Assembly: GCA_934149305.1 (NCBI GenBank)
Contig: CAKPEF010000008.1
Coordinates: forward strand, 4,682-68,681
Origin: an uncultured Clostridia bacterium
GTDB lineage: Bacteria > Bacillota > Clostridia > TANB77 > UBA1234
Length of the DNA stretch: 64,000 bases
Reading direction: 5' to 3'
How positions within the stretch are numbered: the first letter of the stretch is position 1; every line of letters begins with the position of its first letter. The position numbers were made by a program, and so were the translations under genes. Positions 43,620 through 52,409 of this stretch are shown here, piece by piece. The notes below the pieces were generated by a model that ran no database searches, was not told where the DNA came from, and was given only the letters and a program-made list of their open reading frames with translations.

Positions 43620-44987
43620 CTATTCTCCTCTATCATTGTCATTATCTTGAAGTGGCTCTTGAGTTTGACTTGGCTCTTGAGCTTGGCTTTGGTCTATCCC
43701 TGTTCTTATAGTTTTGGCTGCGCCTTCAACATCTGCTGGTGTTATTTCTGCATCTTTTATATCTTCACGATTTTTATTCCTTGAACGTTTTTTGCCTTTA
43801 TTTCTAGCTTCATTTCCTTTTCTTCTTTTAGCCTCTTCTTCCTCTTCTTTTTCGGCCTCCTCAGCTAATCTTTTAGCTTCTGCCTCTGCCTTTTCTTTGG
43901 CTTCTGCCTCTGCTTTTTCTTTGGCTTCTGCCTCTGCCTTTTCTTTGGCTTCTGCCTCTGCTTTTTCTTTGGCTTCTGCCTCTGCCTTTTCTTTGGATTC
44001 TGCCTCTGCCTTTTCTTTGGCCTCTGCTTCTGCTTTTTCTTTGGCTTCTGCCTCTATTTTTTCCTTTGTTTCTTTTATTTGCTTACCTATTACTTCTTTA
44101 AAAGCTTTATGTAATTGATATAATTTGGCCAACTTCTCATTTGGATCAGTTATTTTATCGAAATCTTCCATACATGTGATACCCTCAATTCCAAACTGTG
44201 TAAGGTCAAGTGAACTGTTAGTTTGACTAGGTTGTGGCTGAGGTTGTTGATTTTGCTTTGGCTGTGGCTGAGGTTGTTGATTTTGATTTGGTTGTGGTTG
44301 AGGTTGTTGATTTTGCTTTGGCTGTGGCTGAGGTTGTTGATTTTGCTTTGGCTGTGGTTGAGGTTGTTGATTTTGATTTGGTTGCGGTTGAGGTTGTTGA
44401 TTTTGATTTGGTTGTGGCTGAGGTTGTTGATTTTGATTTGGTTGTGCTACCCCTCTCAAATTATTGTACGCATTATTAAAGCTTAAGCTTTCTGACTGTC
44501 GAAAAGAATCTGCCTCTCTTTTTATTTCTGCGTTTTTTTCCTCTTTTAAATATACCTTTTCAGCATATGATTTTAAAGAATCTTGCATAGCATTTCTCAT
44601 TTTACTATAAATTTCATTTTCAAATTTCAAATTTTCCAAAAGTTTGTCATCCGGATTTTCATATAGACTTTCTATATCATTTCGATAATTTATCAATATT
44701 CTTTTATTTTGGCTTTGGGCAGCTAATTCACCTTCTACTTTCTTTAGATCTGTTTGAAGAACTGATAATTTCTCGTATCTATCTTTTTCAGATATGCTAT
44801 TATCATTTTTTACTGCTTCTATCTTTCTTTCTAGTCTATTTTTTTCTTTTTCCAATTCTTTAATCGTTCTTTCGAGCTCTCTAACATCTTTAAGGATACC
44901 CAACTTGTCTAGTCTCTTATCTTCTTCGCTAAGAAAAAATCTCTTAACTCCAAGTGTCATTTTATCTTTTATTCCTGTTATTTCCAA
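43620..44987 (-). CDS. Coiled-coil protein with PQ-rich and EAKEKA repeats
   Basis: 455 residues from TTG at 44985-44987, eight nt after GGGGGAG. Residues about 15-170 are coiled coil (RELERTIKELEKEKNRLERK); about 180-255 hold seven ten-residue units P(N/K)QNQQPQPQ; about 310-385 hold eight-residue EAEAKEKA units predicted to form a long charged helix; the tail is basic then acidic. No signal peptide. It could be a cytoplasmic scaffold; I do not recognise a family. Repeat number probably varies between strains. Confidence 0.65.
   Translation of the reverse strand: MEITGIKDKMTLGVKRFFLSEEDKRLDKLGILKDVRELERTIKELEKEKNRLERKIEAVKNDNSISEKDRYEKLSVLQTDLKKVEGELAAQSQNKRILINYRNDIESLYENPDDKLLENLKFENEIYSKMRNAMQDSLKSYAEKVYLKEEKNAEIKREADSFRQSESLSFNNAYNNLRGVAQPNQNQQPQPQPNQNQQPQPQPNQNQQPQPQPKQNQQPQPQPKQNQQPQPQPNQNQQPQPQPKQNQQPQPQPSQTNSSLDLTQFGIEGITCMEDFDKITDPNEKLAKLYQLHKAFKEVIGKQIKETKEKIEAEAKEKAEAEAKEKAEAESKEKAEAEAKEKAEAEAKEKAEAEAKEKAEAEAKEKAEAEAKRLAEEAEKEEEEEAKRRKGNEARNKGKKRSRNKNREDIKDAEITPADVEGAAKTIRTGIDQSQAQEPSQTQEPLQDNDNDRGE
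43870..44065. repeat. 24-bp coding tandem repeat (EAEAKEKA)
   Basis: About eight imperfect 24-nt units (GGCTTCTGCCTCTGCCTTTT type on the plus strand) encoding the charged helix of the 43620 gene. Confidence 0.8.
44229..44447. repeat. 30-bp coding tandem repeat (PNQNQQPQPQ)
   Basis: Seven 30-nt units (GGTTGTTGATTTTG(C/A)TTTGG type on the plus strand) encoding the Pro/Gln repeats of the 43620 gene. They are in frame and coding, not a CRISPR array. Confidence 0.85.
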
Positions 44988-45088
44988 AATAATCACTCCC
45001 CCTTTTATTACATTTTTGCAAAATCCACTCACGCTAGCAATATTATACTATTTTTTTGTGTTTATGTCAACTCTGTCATATGTTTGTT

Positions 45089-45210
45089 AACGTTCGGCTT
45101 AATTTATGACAAATGCCAAATTATAATATTTTTATGGAGCACGCTTAAGCTTAAGCTACATTTTTTATACCAATATGTTTATTTGGGCGCTGATTTTATT
45201 TGTTTATGGA
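45089..45210 (+). repeat. Dispersed repeat, family R2, truncated copy
   Basis: Starts TAACGTTCGGCTTAATTTATGAC and has the core GGAGCACGCTTAAGCTTAAGC, then GGGCGCTGATTTTATTTGTTTATGGAGC, the same unit spacing as the copy at 36.7 kb. The last part overlaps the stop codon and last two codons of the surface-protein gene (45204). Confidence 0.6.
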
Positions 45211-48200
45211 GCTAATACTACTCTAAAGCCTATCTCTTGTGCTCCTGCACCATCAGTTTTGCCTACATTAAACATTCCTGCATCTTCTGAGTATGCCCCT
45301 CCTCTTGTGAAGAATGGCTCGGCGCCACTTGGATACTGTATTTTTCCGTTGTTCCATACAACATTGCTCTCTTTTGATATTTCTCCTATTGCATCACCAT
45401 ATACTGAAGAGTTTAATTTGTAGTTTTCTAAGCTTGTGTCTTCTGCACTTTTACTATACGCTTGTGCCATATACATTTCTTTTTGAAGATTATCTCCATT
45501 TGATAATACTGTGTTTGCGTTTGCTACATAAGATGCTGTATATTCGTTTGCACCTCCAACCATATCGTATACTCCATATATATTTTTTGTTGTACTTGCC
45601 TCGTATCCTGCTTCTGTTTTATATCCATATCTATTTTCAAATATTGTTTGAGATGTTGTTGCGTAGGTTGCTCCTGAGTTTGTTGTGCCACCACCTGTTA
45701 TCATATTGCTTGATAAATTAACTTTTATTTCGTGTCCGTTTCTGCCATATGCACTATATGCTAGGTAGCATACTGCACCCCACTCACTATTTTTTATTAA
45801 GTGTGATGACATATTTGTATTCATGTTTTTAGCCAATGTATAGGCATCGTTAATTTTCATATTTGTCGTACTCATTACATTTGGTACTGTCTTTATCTCT
45901 GCATTATTGCTTCCTACTGAGGTAAATGTTGCATCTGCCTTACTTGCTTCGAATTTTGATACCCAAATTCCAGTAAGCGTTCTATTCCAATTTCCATTTG
46001 AATTTACTGTTGTGTCTATGCCATATGAGTTAAACGCTGGATGTACTATATAATCACTTTTTACTTCTCCAGCCGATGCATCATACAAACTTTTTCTTTG
46101 TTTTGTTGTGGCATCGTAATAAAAATCGCTATCAGCTCCTGCCAAAAATACTATATCTATATCACCATATTTTGTTTTTACATTTTCTTCTGTTGATAAT
46201 GTTTTTCCATCTGGCAAATAATATCCATATACATTGCTTGTAGAGTATGCGGTATCTTTGTAATATCCTTTTATTTCTGTTTTTGATATGTCTGCATAAT
46301 AAATTATTTTATATGCATATCTTGGTATCCATACAAAATAACTCCCCTCTACAGTTTTGGCATTTGCCCATTTTGATTCACCTTTATCATCTATTCCATT
46401 TCCCATTTTGTAGTCGTACCAAATTCTGCTTACGCCATTTTCATCTTTTTGTGTTACTGCATTTATTTTTACTTCTGTAGGATTTGTTTTGCTATCTGTC
46501 CATGTTATTGCTTGCATATTTTCTATTTTTGGTGCGTTTGGTATTGATGATATTTTTTTGTTAGGACATTTTAAAAGTGAATATTCTGATTCTATCGGTC
46601 CATTTCCTGCCACATCAGTTGCTCTTGTTCTTATATAATAGCTCTTTCCATTTTCTAATAATTTTTCAATGTCACTTACTCTACTATACCATTTGTATAG
46701 TGTCACATCTTCTTTTGATATGTTTTCTAAAATTCCGTATTCTATTTTAGCAATTCCGCTTTCTAAATCTTCTTGATTTGATGTTATTGTTAGTTTTAGA
46801 CTGTTTGTAATATCCACCTTTGGTGCCTTTGTTGTTGGCATTGTTTTATCAACTATTACACTATCTGTTAAAGCTTCGTATATTAGGTTTCCACTTTCAT
46901 CTAGTTTTTCTGCTGTGTAATAAGCATATACTGTAACTTTGCCTGATGCGCTTGTCCCTATATCAAATTCATAGTCTCCATTTGAAGATACATATGATGT
47001 ATAATTTGATATGTTCTTTGGATCTTTTGCTTCATCTGTTGTTATTAACATTTTTGTTGCACCTTGTGAACGAATTCTTAATTTCACCAAATTTGAATTT
47101 ACATATTCTCCATTTTTTATTATATTAAAAACCGAGTTATCTAACAATTTTGTTTCGTAAGTAATTAGTTTGCTATCTAATAATACTTTTCTAGAAACAC
47201 CTTCTAAGTCACTTACTTTATTACCAGCATAATCTTCTACATAAAGCACTATATTAGGAACTGTGTCACCATAAGGTGTTCCTGTACTATCACAAAAATC
47301 TTTATTTGAATTATTTAATACATCTAATTCGGTCTTAGTCATATTTAGTTCATCTTCTAATTCTGCTATTTCATCACCAGAAACTGCTGGGTCTAGAGCT
47401 TCTATTTTATTTTCTAAGTCTTGTATATCTGCCGTTAATTTATTGTAGCTTTCTATATATTTTTTGTAGTTTTCTCCATATGTGTATAGTTCTCTTGCTC
47501 CATCTTGATTTGTTATATCTTCTACACCTTTTATTTTATAATAAATTTTTTCTATGTTTATTCCTGTTTCGTTATCAATAAGTGTTACTTGTCCATTTGA
47601 AATTCTATCTCCTGTGATTTCTATCTTAGGATTTATATCGTCTATTTTTGTTATTACTACATTTACTACTTTTGCATATCCCTCTTCATTTTCAGCGTAA
47701 AATGAAACTACACCATTTTCTGTTATCTCAACCGTTTCACCATATATAAAGAATTTTCCTTTATCTTTAAATTCTTCTGCCGTTATTGGTCCTGGCACAT
47801 AATATTTAAATGTCCATGTTGATGCTATAGTTTCAAAATCAGGCACAGACAAAATTAGTTTTGCTTTGCTTGCCCATGTAAGTGGGTTTCCTGATATGAC
47901 TACCTCAAAATTTGTCCCGTCTGAATATGTTCTGTCTTTTCCTCTCATTTCATCTGTAACTGTATAGTATTCTGTACCATTATGAATGGTACTTCTTGTA
48001 ACATAAATTCTAAGTGAATTTTCATTTACAACATATCCTCTTTCGTAATCACTTAGATGTATTCGTTCTAATTTATTTAAATCAACAAAATAGTATGCAC
48101 CTGCATCATTTTTGTCTGCTTGTGTTCTTATTTTTTCATACTCATCTGTGTTAGTTGTAATTGGATTATTGTTTGCGTCATACTGCACAGGAAGTATATG

Positions 48201-48392
48201 TTTTTCCATATAGTATTCTTTTACAAATTCTTCAACTTCTTGAAGATCATTCATAAAATTAGTTATGTCTTTATCTTTTGTCATACTCTTAAAAGAAAGG
48301 ATTGCTGTTGTTGATAATATAAGCATTACTGCAATTGTAATTACTAGTATTCCTAATGAATATCCTTTTTCATATTTTATCATTTGCTCCAC
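45204..48392 (-). CDS. Large pilin-like surface protein with C-terminal FGE/SUMF1-like domain
   Basis: 1062 residues. The N-terminus YEKGYSLGILVITIAVMLILST resembles a type IV prepilin/pseudopilin signal (short basic leader, Gly before the hydrophobic helix) but lacks the usual Glu5. The middle is beta-rich with Ig/fibronectin-like segments and one coiled coil (about 310-350). The last 350 residues hold YFVWIPRYAYKI, GGANEYTASYV and the ending GFRVVLAP, the pattern of formylglycine-generating-enzyme-like (sulfatase-modifying factor) domains common on clostridial surface proteins. Catalysis is unlikely to be implied by this alone. Confidence 0.7.
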   Translation of the reverse strand: MEQMIKYEKGYSLGILVITIAVMLILSTTAILSFKSMTKDKDITNFMNDLQEVEEFVKEYYMEKHILPVQYDANNNPITTNTDEYEKIRTQADKNDAGAYYFVDLNKLERIHLSDYERGYVVNENSLRIYVTRSTIHNGTEYYTVTDEMRGKDRTYSDGTNFEVVISGNPLTWASKAKLILSVPDFETIASTWTFKYYVPGPITAEEFKDKGKFFIYGETVEITENGVVSFYAENEEGYAKVVNVVITKIDDINPKIEITGDRISNGQVTLIDNETGINIEKIYYKIKGVEDITNQDGARELYTYGENYKKYIESYNKLTADIQDLENKIEALDPAVSGDEIAELEDELNMTKTELDVLNNSNKDFCDSTGTPYGDTVPNIVLYVEDYAGNKVSDLEGVSRKVLLDSKLITYETKLLDNSVFNIIKNGEYVNSNLVKLRIRSQGATKMLITTDEAKDPKNISNYTSYVSSNGDYEFDIGTSASGKVTVYAYYTAEKLDESGNLIYEALTDSVIVDKTMPTTKAPKVDITNSLKLTITSNQEDLESGIAKIEYGILENISKEDVTLYKWYSRVSDIEKLLENGKSYYIRTRATDVAGNGPIESEYSLLKCPNKKISSIPNAPKIENMQAITWTDSKTNPTEVKINAVTQKDENGVSRIWYDYKMGNGIDDKGESKWANAKTVEGSYFVWIPRYAYKIIYYADISKTEIKGYYKDTAYSTSNVYGYYLPDGKTLSTEENVKTKYGDIDIVFLAGADSDFYYDATTKQRKSLYDASAGEVKSDYIVHPAFNSYGIDTTVNSNGNWNRTLTGIWVSKFEASKADATFTSVGSNNAEIKTVPNVMSTTNMKINDAYTLAKNMNTNMSSHLIKNSEWGAVCYLAYSAYGRNGHEIKVNLSSNMITGGGTTNSGATYATTSQTIFENRYGYKTEAGYEASTTKNIYGVYDMVGGANEYTASYVANANTVLSNGDNLQKEMYMAQAYSKSAEDTSLENYKLNSSVYGDAIGEISKESNVVWNNGKIQYPSGAEPFFTRGGAYSEDAGMFNVGKTDGAGAQEIGFRVVLAP

Positions 48393-48411
48393 CTCATATT
48401 TAGTTTATACA

Positions 48412-48999
48412 TTATTTGTCTGTTTGTAAATAGTTTATTATTCCTAAAATTCTTTCTTTTTTCATTTCTTTTTTAGATAAATTATATATATATAAATTTA
48501 AAAAAAGTAAGTAATAATTCTTGAAATATATTATTAAAATTATCGAAAGCACAAATAAAATTATTAAAAACAAATCACTCACCATTTGACTTATTTTTAT
48601 TCCTTTTTTATATCTATATTTATGTATAAAATAATTTTTTTGTATTCTGCCACCATCTAATGGATATATTGGAATTAAGTTTAAAATCATTATTATAATA
48701 TTAACACTACTTATAAATGAATCTTTGCTATATATTGCAAGTATAAGACTCATTATAGGTCCCGCCATGCTTATTATTACTTCTTTTTTGGCGCTTATTT
48801 TATCGCTATATATTGCTGATATTCCAACTGGCATTAGATTTAATTCTATCACATTTACTTTTAGCAATAGCGCAACTACTATGTGTGCGATTTCATGTAA
48901 TAATATCGAAATATAAAAAATCATAAACATTTCTATTTTACCTATAAAAAACATATATGACATAAACACAAAAAGATAAAAGTGTATTTTTATTGACAT
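48412..48999 (-). CDS. spoIVFB: Intramembrane metalloprotease, SpoIVFB-like
   Basis: 195 residues, several membrane helices. Zinc site HEIAH (ILLHEIAHIVVALLL) and NLIPIYPLDGGRI supply the HExxH and the conserved Asp of M50 proteases. In Bacillus SpoIVFB cuts pro-SigK at the end of engulfment; here it follows a SpoIVFA-like gene by 12 nt and a pro-SigK type gene is in the same window, which supports the same job. It lacks the CBS domain of longer M50 enzymes, as SpoIVFB does. Confidence 0.85.
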   Translation of the reverse strand: MSIKIHFYLFVFMSYMFFIGKIEMFMIFYISILLHEIAHIVVALLLKVNVIELNLMPVGISAIYSDKISAKKEVIISMAGPIMSLILAIYSKDSFISSVNIIIMILNLIPIYPLDGGRIQKNYFIHKYRYKKGIKISQMVSDLFLIILFVLSIILIIYFKNYYLLFLNLYIYNLSKKEMKKERILGIINYLQTDK

Positions 49000-49011
49000 T
49001 TATTCTCCTAT

Positions 49012-49845
49012 TTATATGACATCTTCAGGATTTACAAACCTTCCTTGATATCTTATTTCAAAATGTAAATGTGGACCAGTTGCATTACCAGTCATTCCTA
49101 CTTTTGCTATACTGTCGCCTTTTTTTACATAAGCTCCTTTTTTCACAAGCACCGTAGAACAATGTGCGTAAACTGTTTTTAAATCTCCGTTTTCTATTAT
49201 TACACTTTTTCCATATGTTCCATTTTCACCAGCTTGTATCACTTTACCTTCATGAGCAGAATTTATTATTGTTCCTGTATTTGCTGCAATATCTAATCCT
49301 GTATGATATGAGCTTACTATTGGATTATCACTTACTCTAGCTCCAAAATTTGATGTAATTGTTCCTTTTAGAGGTTTTTCTATTTCGAAGTTTTCTTTTA
49401 TTTTCTTGGCATCTTCCTCTAATTGATTTATACCATCTATCGCTGTTATGTACTGATTATCAATATTGGGGCTATTTTCTTCTATTTCACCACTTTCATT
49501 TTCAATATTTATATTTATTATTTCGCCACTATTTTCCTCGTTTAATATTATATTTGTATCTCCACTAATTTTATTTTGATTTATTATTTTTATAATCTTT
49601 TCTTCTATAGTTTCATATGGTATTCCGGCCAAAAAACTTTCTTTTATTTTTGTATATTCGGTTTGAAGATTAAATAACTTAAGCAGTAAAACTGCAAGTA
49701 ATAATAACATTGAATTTATAACTTGATTCAATATTATACTTGTTTTTTTATTTTCTTTTTTTGCCTCTTTTTCATACTTTTCATATGCATTATATCCGTT
49801 TCGCCTATACTCTTTTCTATTTATTGTATTCTCCAATAAAATCAC
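49012..49845 (-). CDS. spoIVFA: M23 peptidase-domain membrane protein, SpoIVFA-like
   Basis: 277 residues: a basic cytosolic N-terminus, one membrane helix (VINSMLLLLAVLLLKLF, about 40-60), an acidic linker and a C-terminal LytM/M23 domain. The zinc-site residues are intact (YHTGLDIAANTG and GPHLHFEIRYQG), so peptidoglycan endopeptidase activity is possible. Its place directly before spoIVFB and its architecture suggest SpoIVFA, which holds SpoIVFB inactive until signalled. Confidence 0.8.
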   Translation of the reverse strand: MILLENTINRKEYRRNGYNAYEKYEKEAKKENKKTSIILNQVINSMLLLLAVLLLKLFNLQTEYTKIKESFLAGIPYETIEEKIIKIINQNKISGDTNIILNEENSGEIININIENESGEIEENSPNIDNQYITAIDGINQLEEDAKKIKENFEIEKPLKGTITSNFGARVSDNPIVSSYHTGLDIAANTGTIINSAHEGKVIQAGENGTYGKSVIIENGDLKTVYAHCSTVLVKKGAYVKKGDSIAKVGMTGNATGPHLHFEIRYQGRFVNPEDVI

Positions 49846-49907
49846 CCCTTAACAAAGCTATATGCTTGTCAAGGGGGTTTTATGATATAATATATTTGTG
49901 AACATTT

Positions 49908-50222
49908 TTAGGAAATTGTTATTATCATGGATATTAAATAGCATACTAATACTAAAAGTGTTGCTCCTAATATTACTTTTAATTTTATATCTCTATTTTG
50001 TTTTTTCTCCATTTCATCTTTAATTTTCTTTTTTGAAAATTCATCAGTGTATTCTCTCACTAAATCTTCAGTTTCTTTTAATATTATTTCATGCCTACTT
50101 ATTTTTGATTTTTTCCCTTTATCATCTATGTCATCAGCCTTTAAAATAAAAATCGCTTCTTCTATCAAATTCGACGGTATATCTTTAATGCAAACCACCT
50201 TTCTATTTGTATGTGTATTCAT
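49908..50222 (-). CDS. Small C-terminally anchored membrane protein, unknown function
   Basis: 104 residues, charged and helical, ending in one hydrophobic segment (VILGATLLVLVCYLISMIITIS), so a tail-anchored topology is likely. No family recognised. It precedes spoIVFA by 62 nt on the same strand. Confidence 0.55.
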   Translation of the reverse strand: MNTHTNRKVVCIKDIPSNLIEEAIFILKADDIDDKGKKSKISRHEIILKETEDLVREYTDEFSKKKIKDEMEKKQNRDIKLKVILGATLLVLVCYLISMIITIS

Positions 50223-50286
50223 AATTCAAACCTCCGCTTATAATTATTTAATATAATTTTTACCAAAGTTTGAATTTTATATACAA

Positions 50287-50316
50287 AAATGGATGCATGT
50301 TTTTATGCATCCATTT
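50287..50316 (-). terminator. Terminator after the 50450 gene
   Basis: Perfect stem AAATGGATGCAT / ATGCATCCATTT with a five- to six-nt loop; on the minus strand it is followed by TTTGTAT. Confidence 0.8.
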
Positions 50317-50320
50317 AGCT

Positions 50321-50442
50321 TATAAGTTATAACAAATGCTAAACAGTAGTATTTTTATGGAGCACACCTAAGCTCCTCGACATTTTTATAGCACACATTT
50401 ACATTTGATATATACTTTTATTTTGAAGACTGAGCAGTAACG
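50321..50442 (+). repeat. Dispersed repeat, family R2
   Basis: Core GGAGCACACCTAAGCTCC near 50360, then CGACATTTTTATAGCACACA, ending GAAGACTGAGCAGTAAC. Very similar to the copy at 63.7 kb but with a decayed left end. Its right end is 7 nt from the stop of the adjacent gene. Confidence 0.65.
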
Positions 50443-50449
50443 CTTATGA

Positions 50450-51020
50450 TTATTTTTTACTTATATATAGCTTGTATTCAGTTATTCCAAAACAATCTTT
50501 CATCATGTTTAATACTGATTTATAATTTAAACCACCTAATACGAATTTGTATGTTTTATTATTGCTAGTCGTTATTACAAGTTTTGTTGTTAGTGCATTC
50601 TTTTTTAAGAAATTTTTATTATAGCTATAGACATACATTCCTCTAACGCTTGTTCCGAATAATTCTATTTTTTTTGAAAATGCTTTTGACAAAATAATTT
50701 TATTGTTTTCTATGCTTACGCTTCTTGAAATTTCAACTAAATAGCAAATTGTTAATAATACCACCACAACTAATTCTACTATTTTATTCATTTTAAAATA
50801 TTCGTCAAGCGCCACATACATGCCAATCATTATTCCGAACAAGTATAGAAATAATTATGACATATTTAGGTTGTGGCAATATATATCTGTCTTTTTCAAA
50901 ATCATATTTAGTTACATTATTAAAATACGAATCATTTTTAGGTTTATCATATAATCTTAATCCTAAAAAATAATTTATAATCACAAAAAACACAATTATT
51001 CCACTCACTAAATACATCAT
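50450..51020 (-). CDS. Membrane protein of unknown function, joined by a +1 shift at CGG
   Basis: Encoded in two frames. Frame 1 from ATG at 51018-51020 gives an N-terminal helix (YLVSGIIVFFVIINYFLGL) and reaches ISILV at the CGG codon (50835-50837), after which it would read RNNDWHVCGA and stop. Skipping the C gives ILVGIMIGMYVALDEYF, which completes the second helix, then a third (IVELVVVVLLTICYLV) and a soluble C-terminal domain of about 85 residues. Total about 189 residues. No family recognised; the C-terminal part is reminiscent of a PH-like bacterial fold. Confidence 0.65.
50834..50840 (-). other. CGG +1 frameshift site in the 50450 membrane-protein gene
   Basis: Minus-strand reading ATA CTT GTT CGG AAT AAT. 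Skipping the C gives GTT GGA ATA ATG ATT, continuing a membrane helix. Without the shift a TGA follows ten codons later. Confidence 0.75.
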
Positions 51021-51070
51021 TTTCTCCACTCCTATCTTCTTTTATTAAGCATGTTAATTTGCACTACTAT

Positions 51071-52309
51071 CTATAAATTGTGATACTTCATATAATCTCT
51101 TCTTGCAGTTTCTGGTGAATCCACACCCTCTGCATTTTTTACAGGTGAAAAATCTTCTTCTCTTTTTCCTCTATATAAACCTATTTCTGGCATTAGCGAA
51201 AATGCATCGAATATAAATGCTTCGAATTTATATGCATTAGGTTTCTCTGCCTTTATTATTTCTCCTTTTTCATTCATAAAGTTGCATTTTTTATGTGCAC
51301 TATGATATGGAAGTTTTGAATTTGCTATTTGATCTAATATTTTTATATTAAATAAATTTAATAGCATATGAGCTTCGCCATAAGTTAGATCCCCATTTGA
51401 GTTTTTCTCGTGGGCCATTTCATCTGTTATTTCTGTATACTCTATTACATAAGGCTTACCATCTTTTTTACAAAATACCCCAACTTTTTCTTCTGGATAT
51501 GCTTTAATTATTGTTTTTGATGCAACCATATAATTATTGCAAGCTGCAAAACCAATAAACATTGGATCTGCCATCTTGACCAAAACATTATCTACCCCAC
51601 CAACAAATACCCATTCAACTCCTCTTTTTTTCATATCTTCTAGCGCACCGCTTTTATATAATGATTCGAATATTCCTCCATGACCATCGGCTGCTTCTTT
51701 TATTAAGCCTTGCTCATTTATTATAAGTTTTCCACTTTCATCAATCATAGGAAGTTCTCCTTGCTTAAAGAACATTCCTACCCCATCTTTAGGATATCCA
51801 AAGTAATTATTTTTTTCAAAAAAAGCAACTGTTTCATCATTGTTTTCTCTACTTGTCATTATATACCATGGAACAATAGCGCCATATTTTTGCATAGTTC
51901 CTTTTAATCCATCGCATAAAATTTCAAATAAGCTTTTATGTGATGGAAGCCCTAAATCATATGTTCCTTTTGGTCCATTATGTCCTAGTCTTGTACCTTG
52001 GCCACCTGCCATTGTAACTGCTGCAAGCTTTCCACTTTTTATTATTTCTTCTCCTATTTTTCTATACTTTTCTTTTTCTTCTATTGAAAGAGTTTCAGCA
52101 TTAACAGCAGGAATAGGTTCAATCTTTGAATCTTTAAACTCTATTTCCTTTTTAGTATTTTCATATAAATTCAACATTTGTTCAAAATCTATAGTAGCTA
52201 TTTGATTTAATAACTTTTCTTTTTTCTCTTCATTTAATCTTTCATAAGAATTCAATATATGCTCTTGTCCATACTTTTGAAGCACCTTTTTTGCTTCTTC
52301 ATAATTCAT
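51071..52309 (-). CDS. UDP-sugar pyrophosphorylase, UDPGP type I (UAP-like)
   Basis: 412 residues of the eukaryote-like UDPGP family. The nucleotide-binding MAGGQGTRLGHNGPKGTYDLGLP, the uridine-contact GGHG-type ADGHGGIFESLYKSG, and FVGGVDNVLVKMADP are clear. Likely makes UDP-N-acetylhexosamine or UDP-glucose from UTP and a sugar-1-phosphate; the N-terminal and KPNAYKFEAFIFDAF regions look more like UDP-GlcNAc pyrophosphorylase. Distinct from GlmU. Confidence 0.85.
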   Translation of the reverse strand: MNYEEAKKVLQKYGQEHILNSYERLNEEKKEKLLNQIATIDFEQMLNLYENTKKEIEFKDSKIEPIPAVNAETLSIEEKEKYRKIGEEIIKSGKLAAVTMAGGQGTRLGHNGPKGTYDLGLPSHKSLFEILCDGLKGTMQKYGAIVPWYIMTSRENNDETVAFFEKNNYFGYPKDGVGMFFKQGELPMIDESGKLIINEQGLIKEAADGHGGIFESLYKSGALEDMKKRGVEWVFVGGVDNVLVKMADPMFIGFAACNNYMVASKTIIKAYPEEKVGVFCKKDGKPYVIEYTEITDEMAHEKNSNGDLTYGEAHMLLNLFNIKILDQIANSKLPYHSAHKKCNFMNEKGEIIKAEKPNAYKFEAFIFDAFSLMPEIGLYRGKREEDFSPVKNAEGVDSPETARRDYMKYHNL

Positions 52310-52409
52310 TTACATCAGTCCTTTCTATACGATATATTTTATACTATTTAATATAAAAAAGTCAAAAAATATGTTATAATAATCAAAATTATAAATTAAG
52401 GGGATTTTT

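Noticed and set aside
44229..44447. A CRISPR-like array of 30-bp repeats.
   Set aside because: Units are contiguous without spacers, in frame and code for PNQNQQPQPQ.
44223..44486. Plus-strand ORFs rich in Leu/Trp or Val/Asp across the tandem repeat.
   Set aside because: They are antisense shadows of the PQ repeat in the 43620 gene.
8008..50842. Treating the sigK, ktrB and 50.4-kb interruptions as sequencing errors or decay.
   Set aside because: All four are one extra C that creates CGG, in non-homopolymer context, and both sides of each junction are well preserved. Random errors or decay would not converge on one codon.
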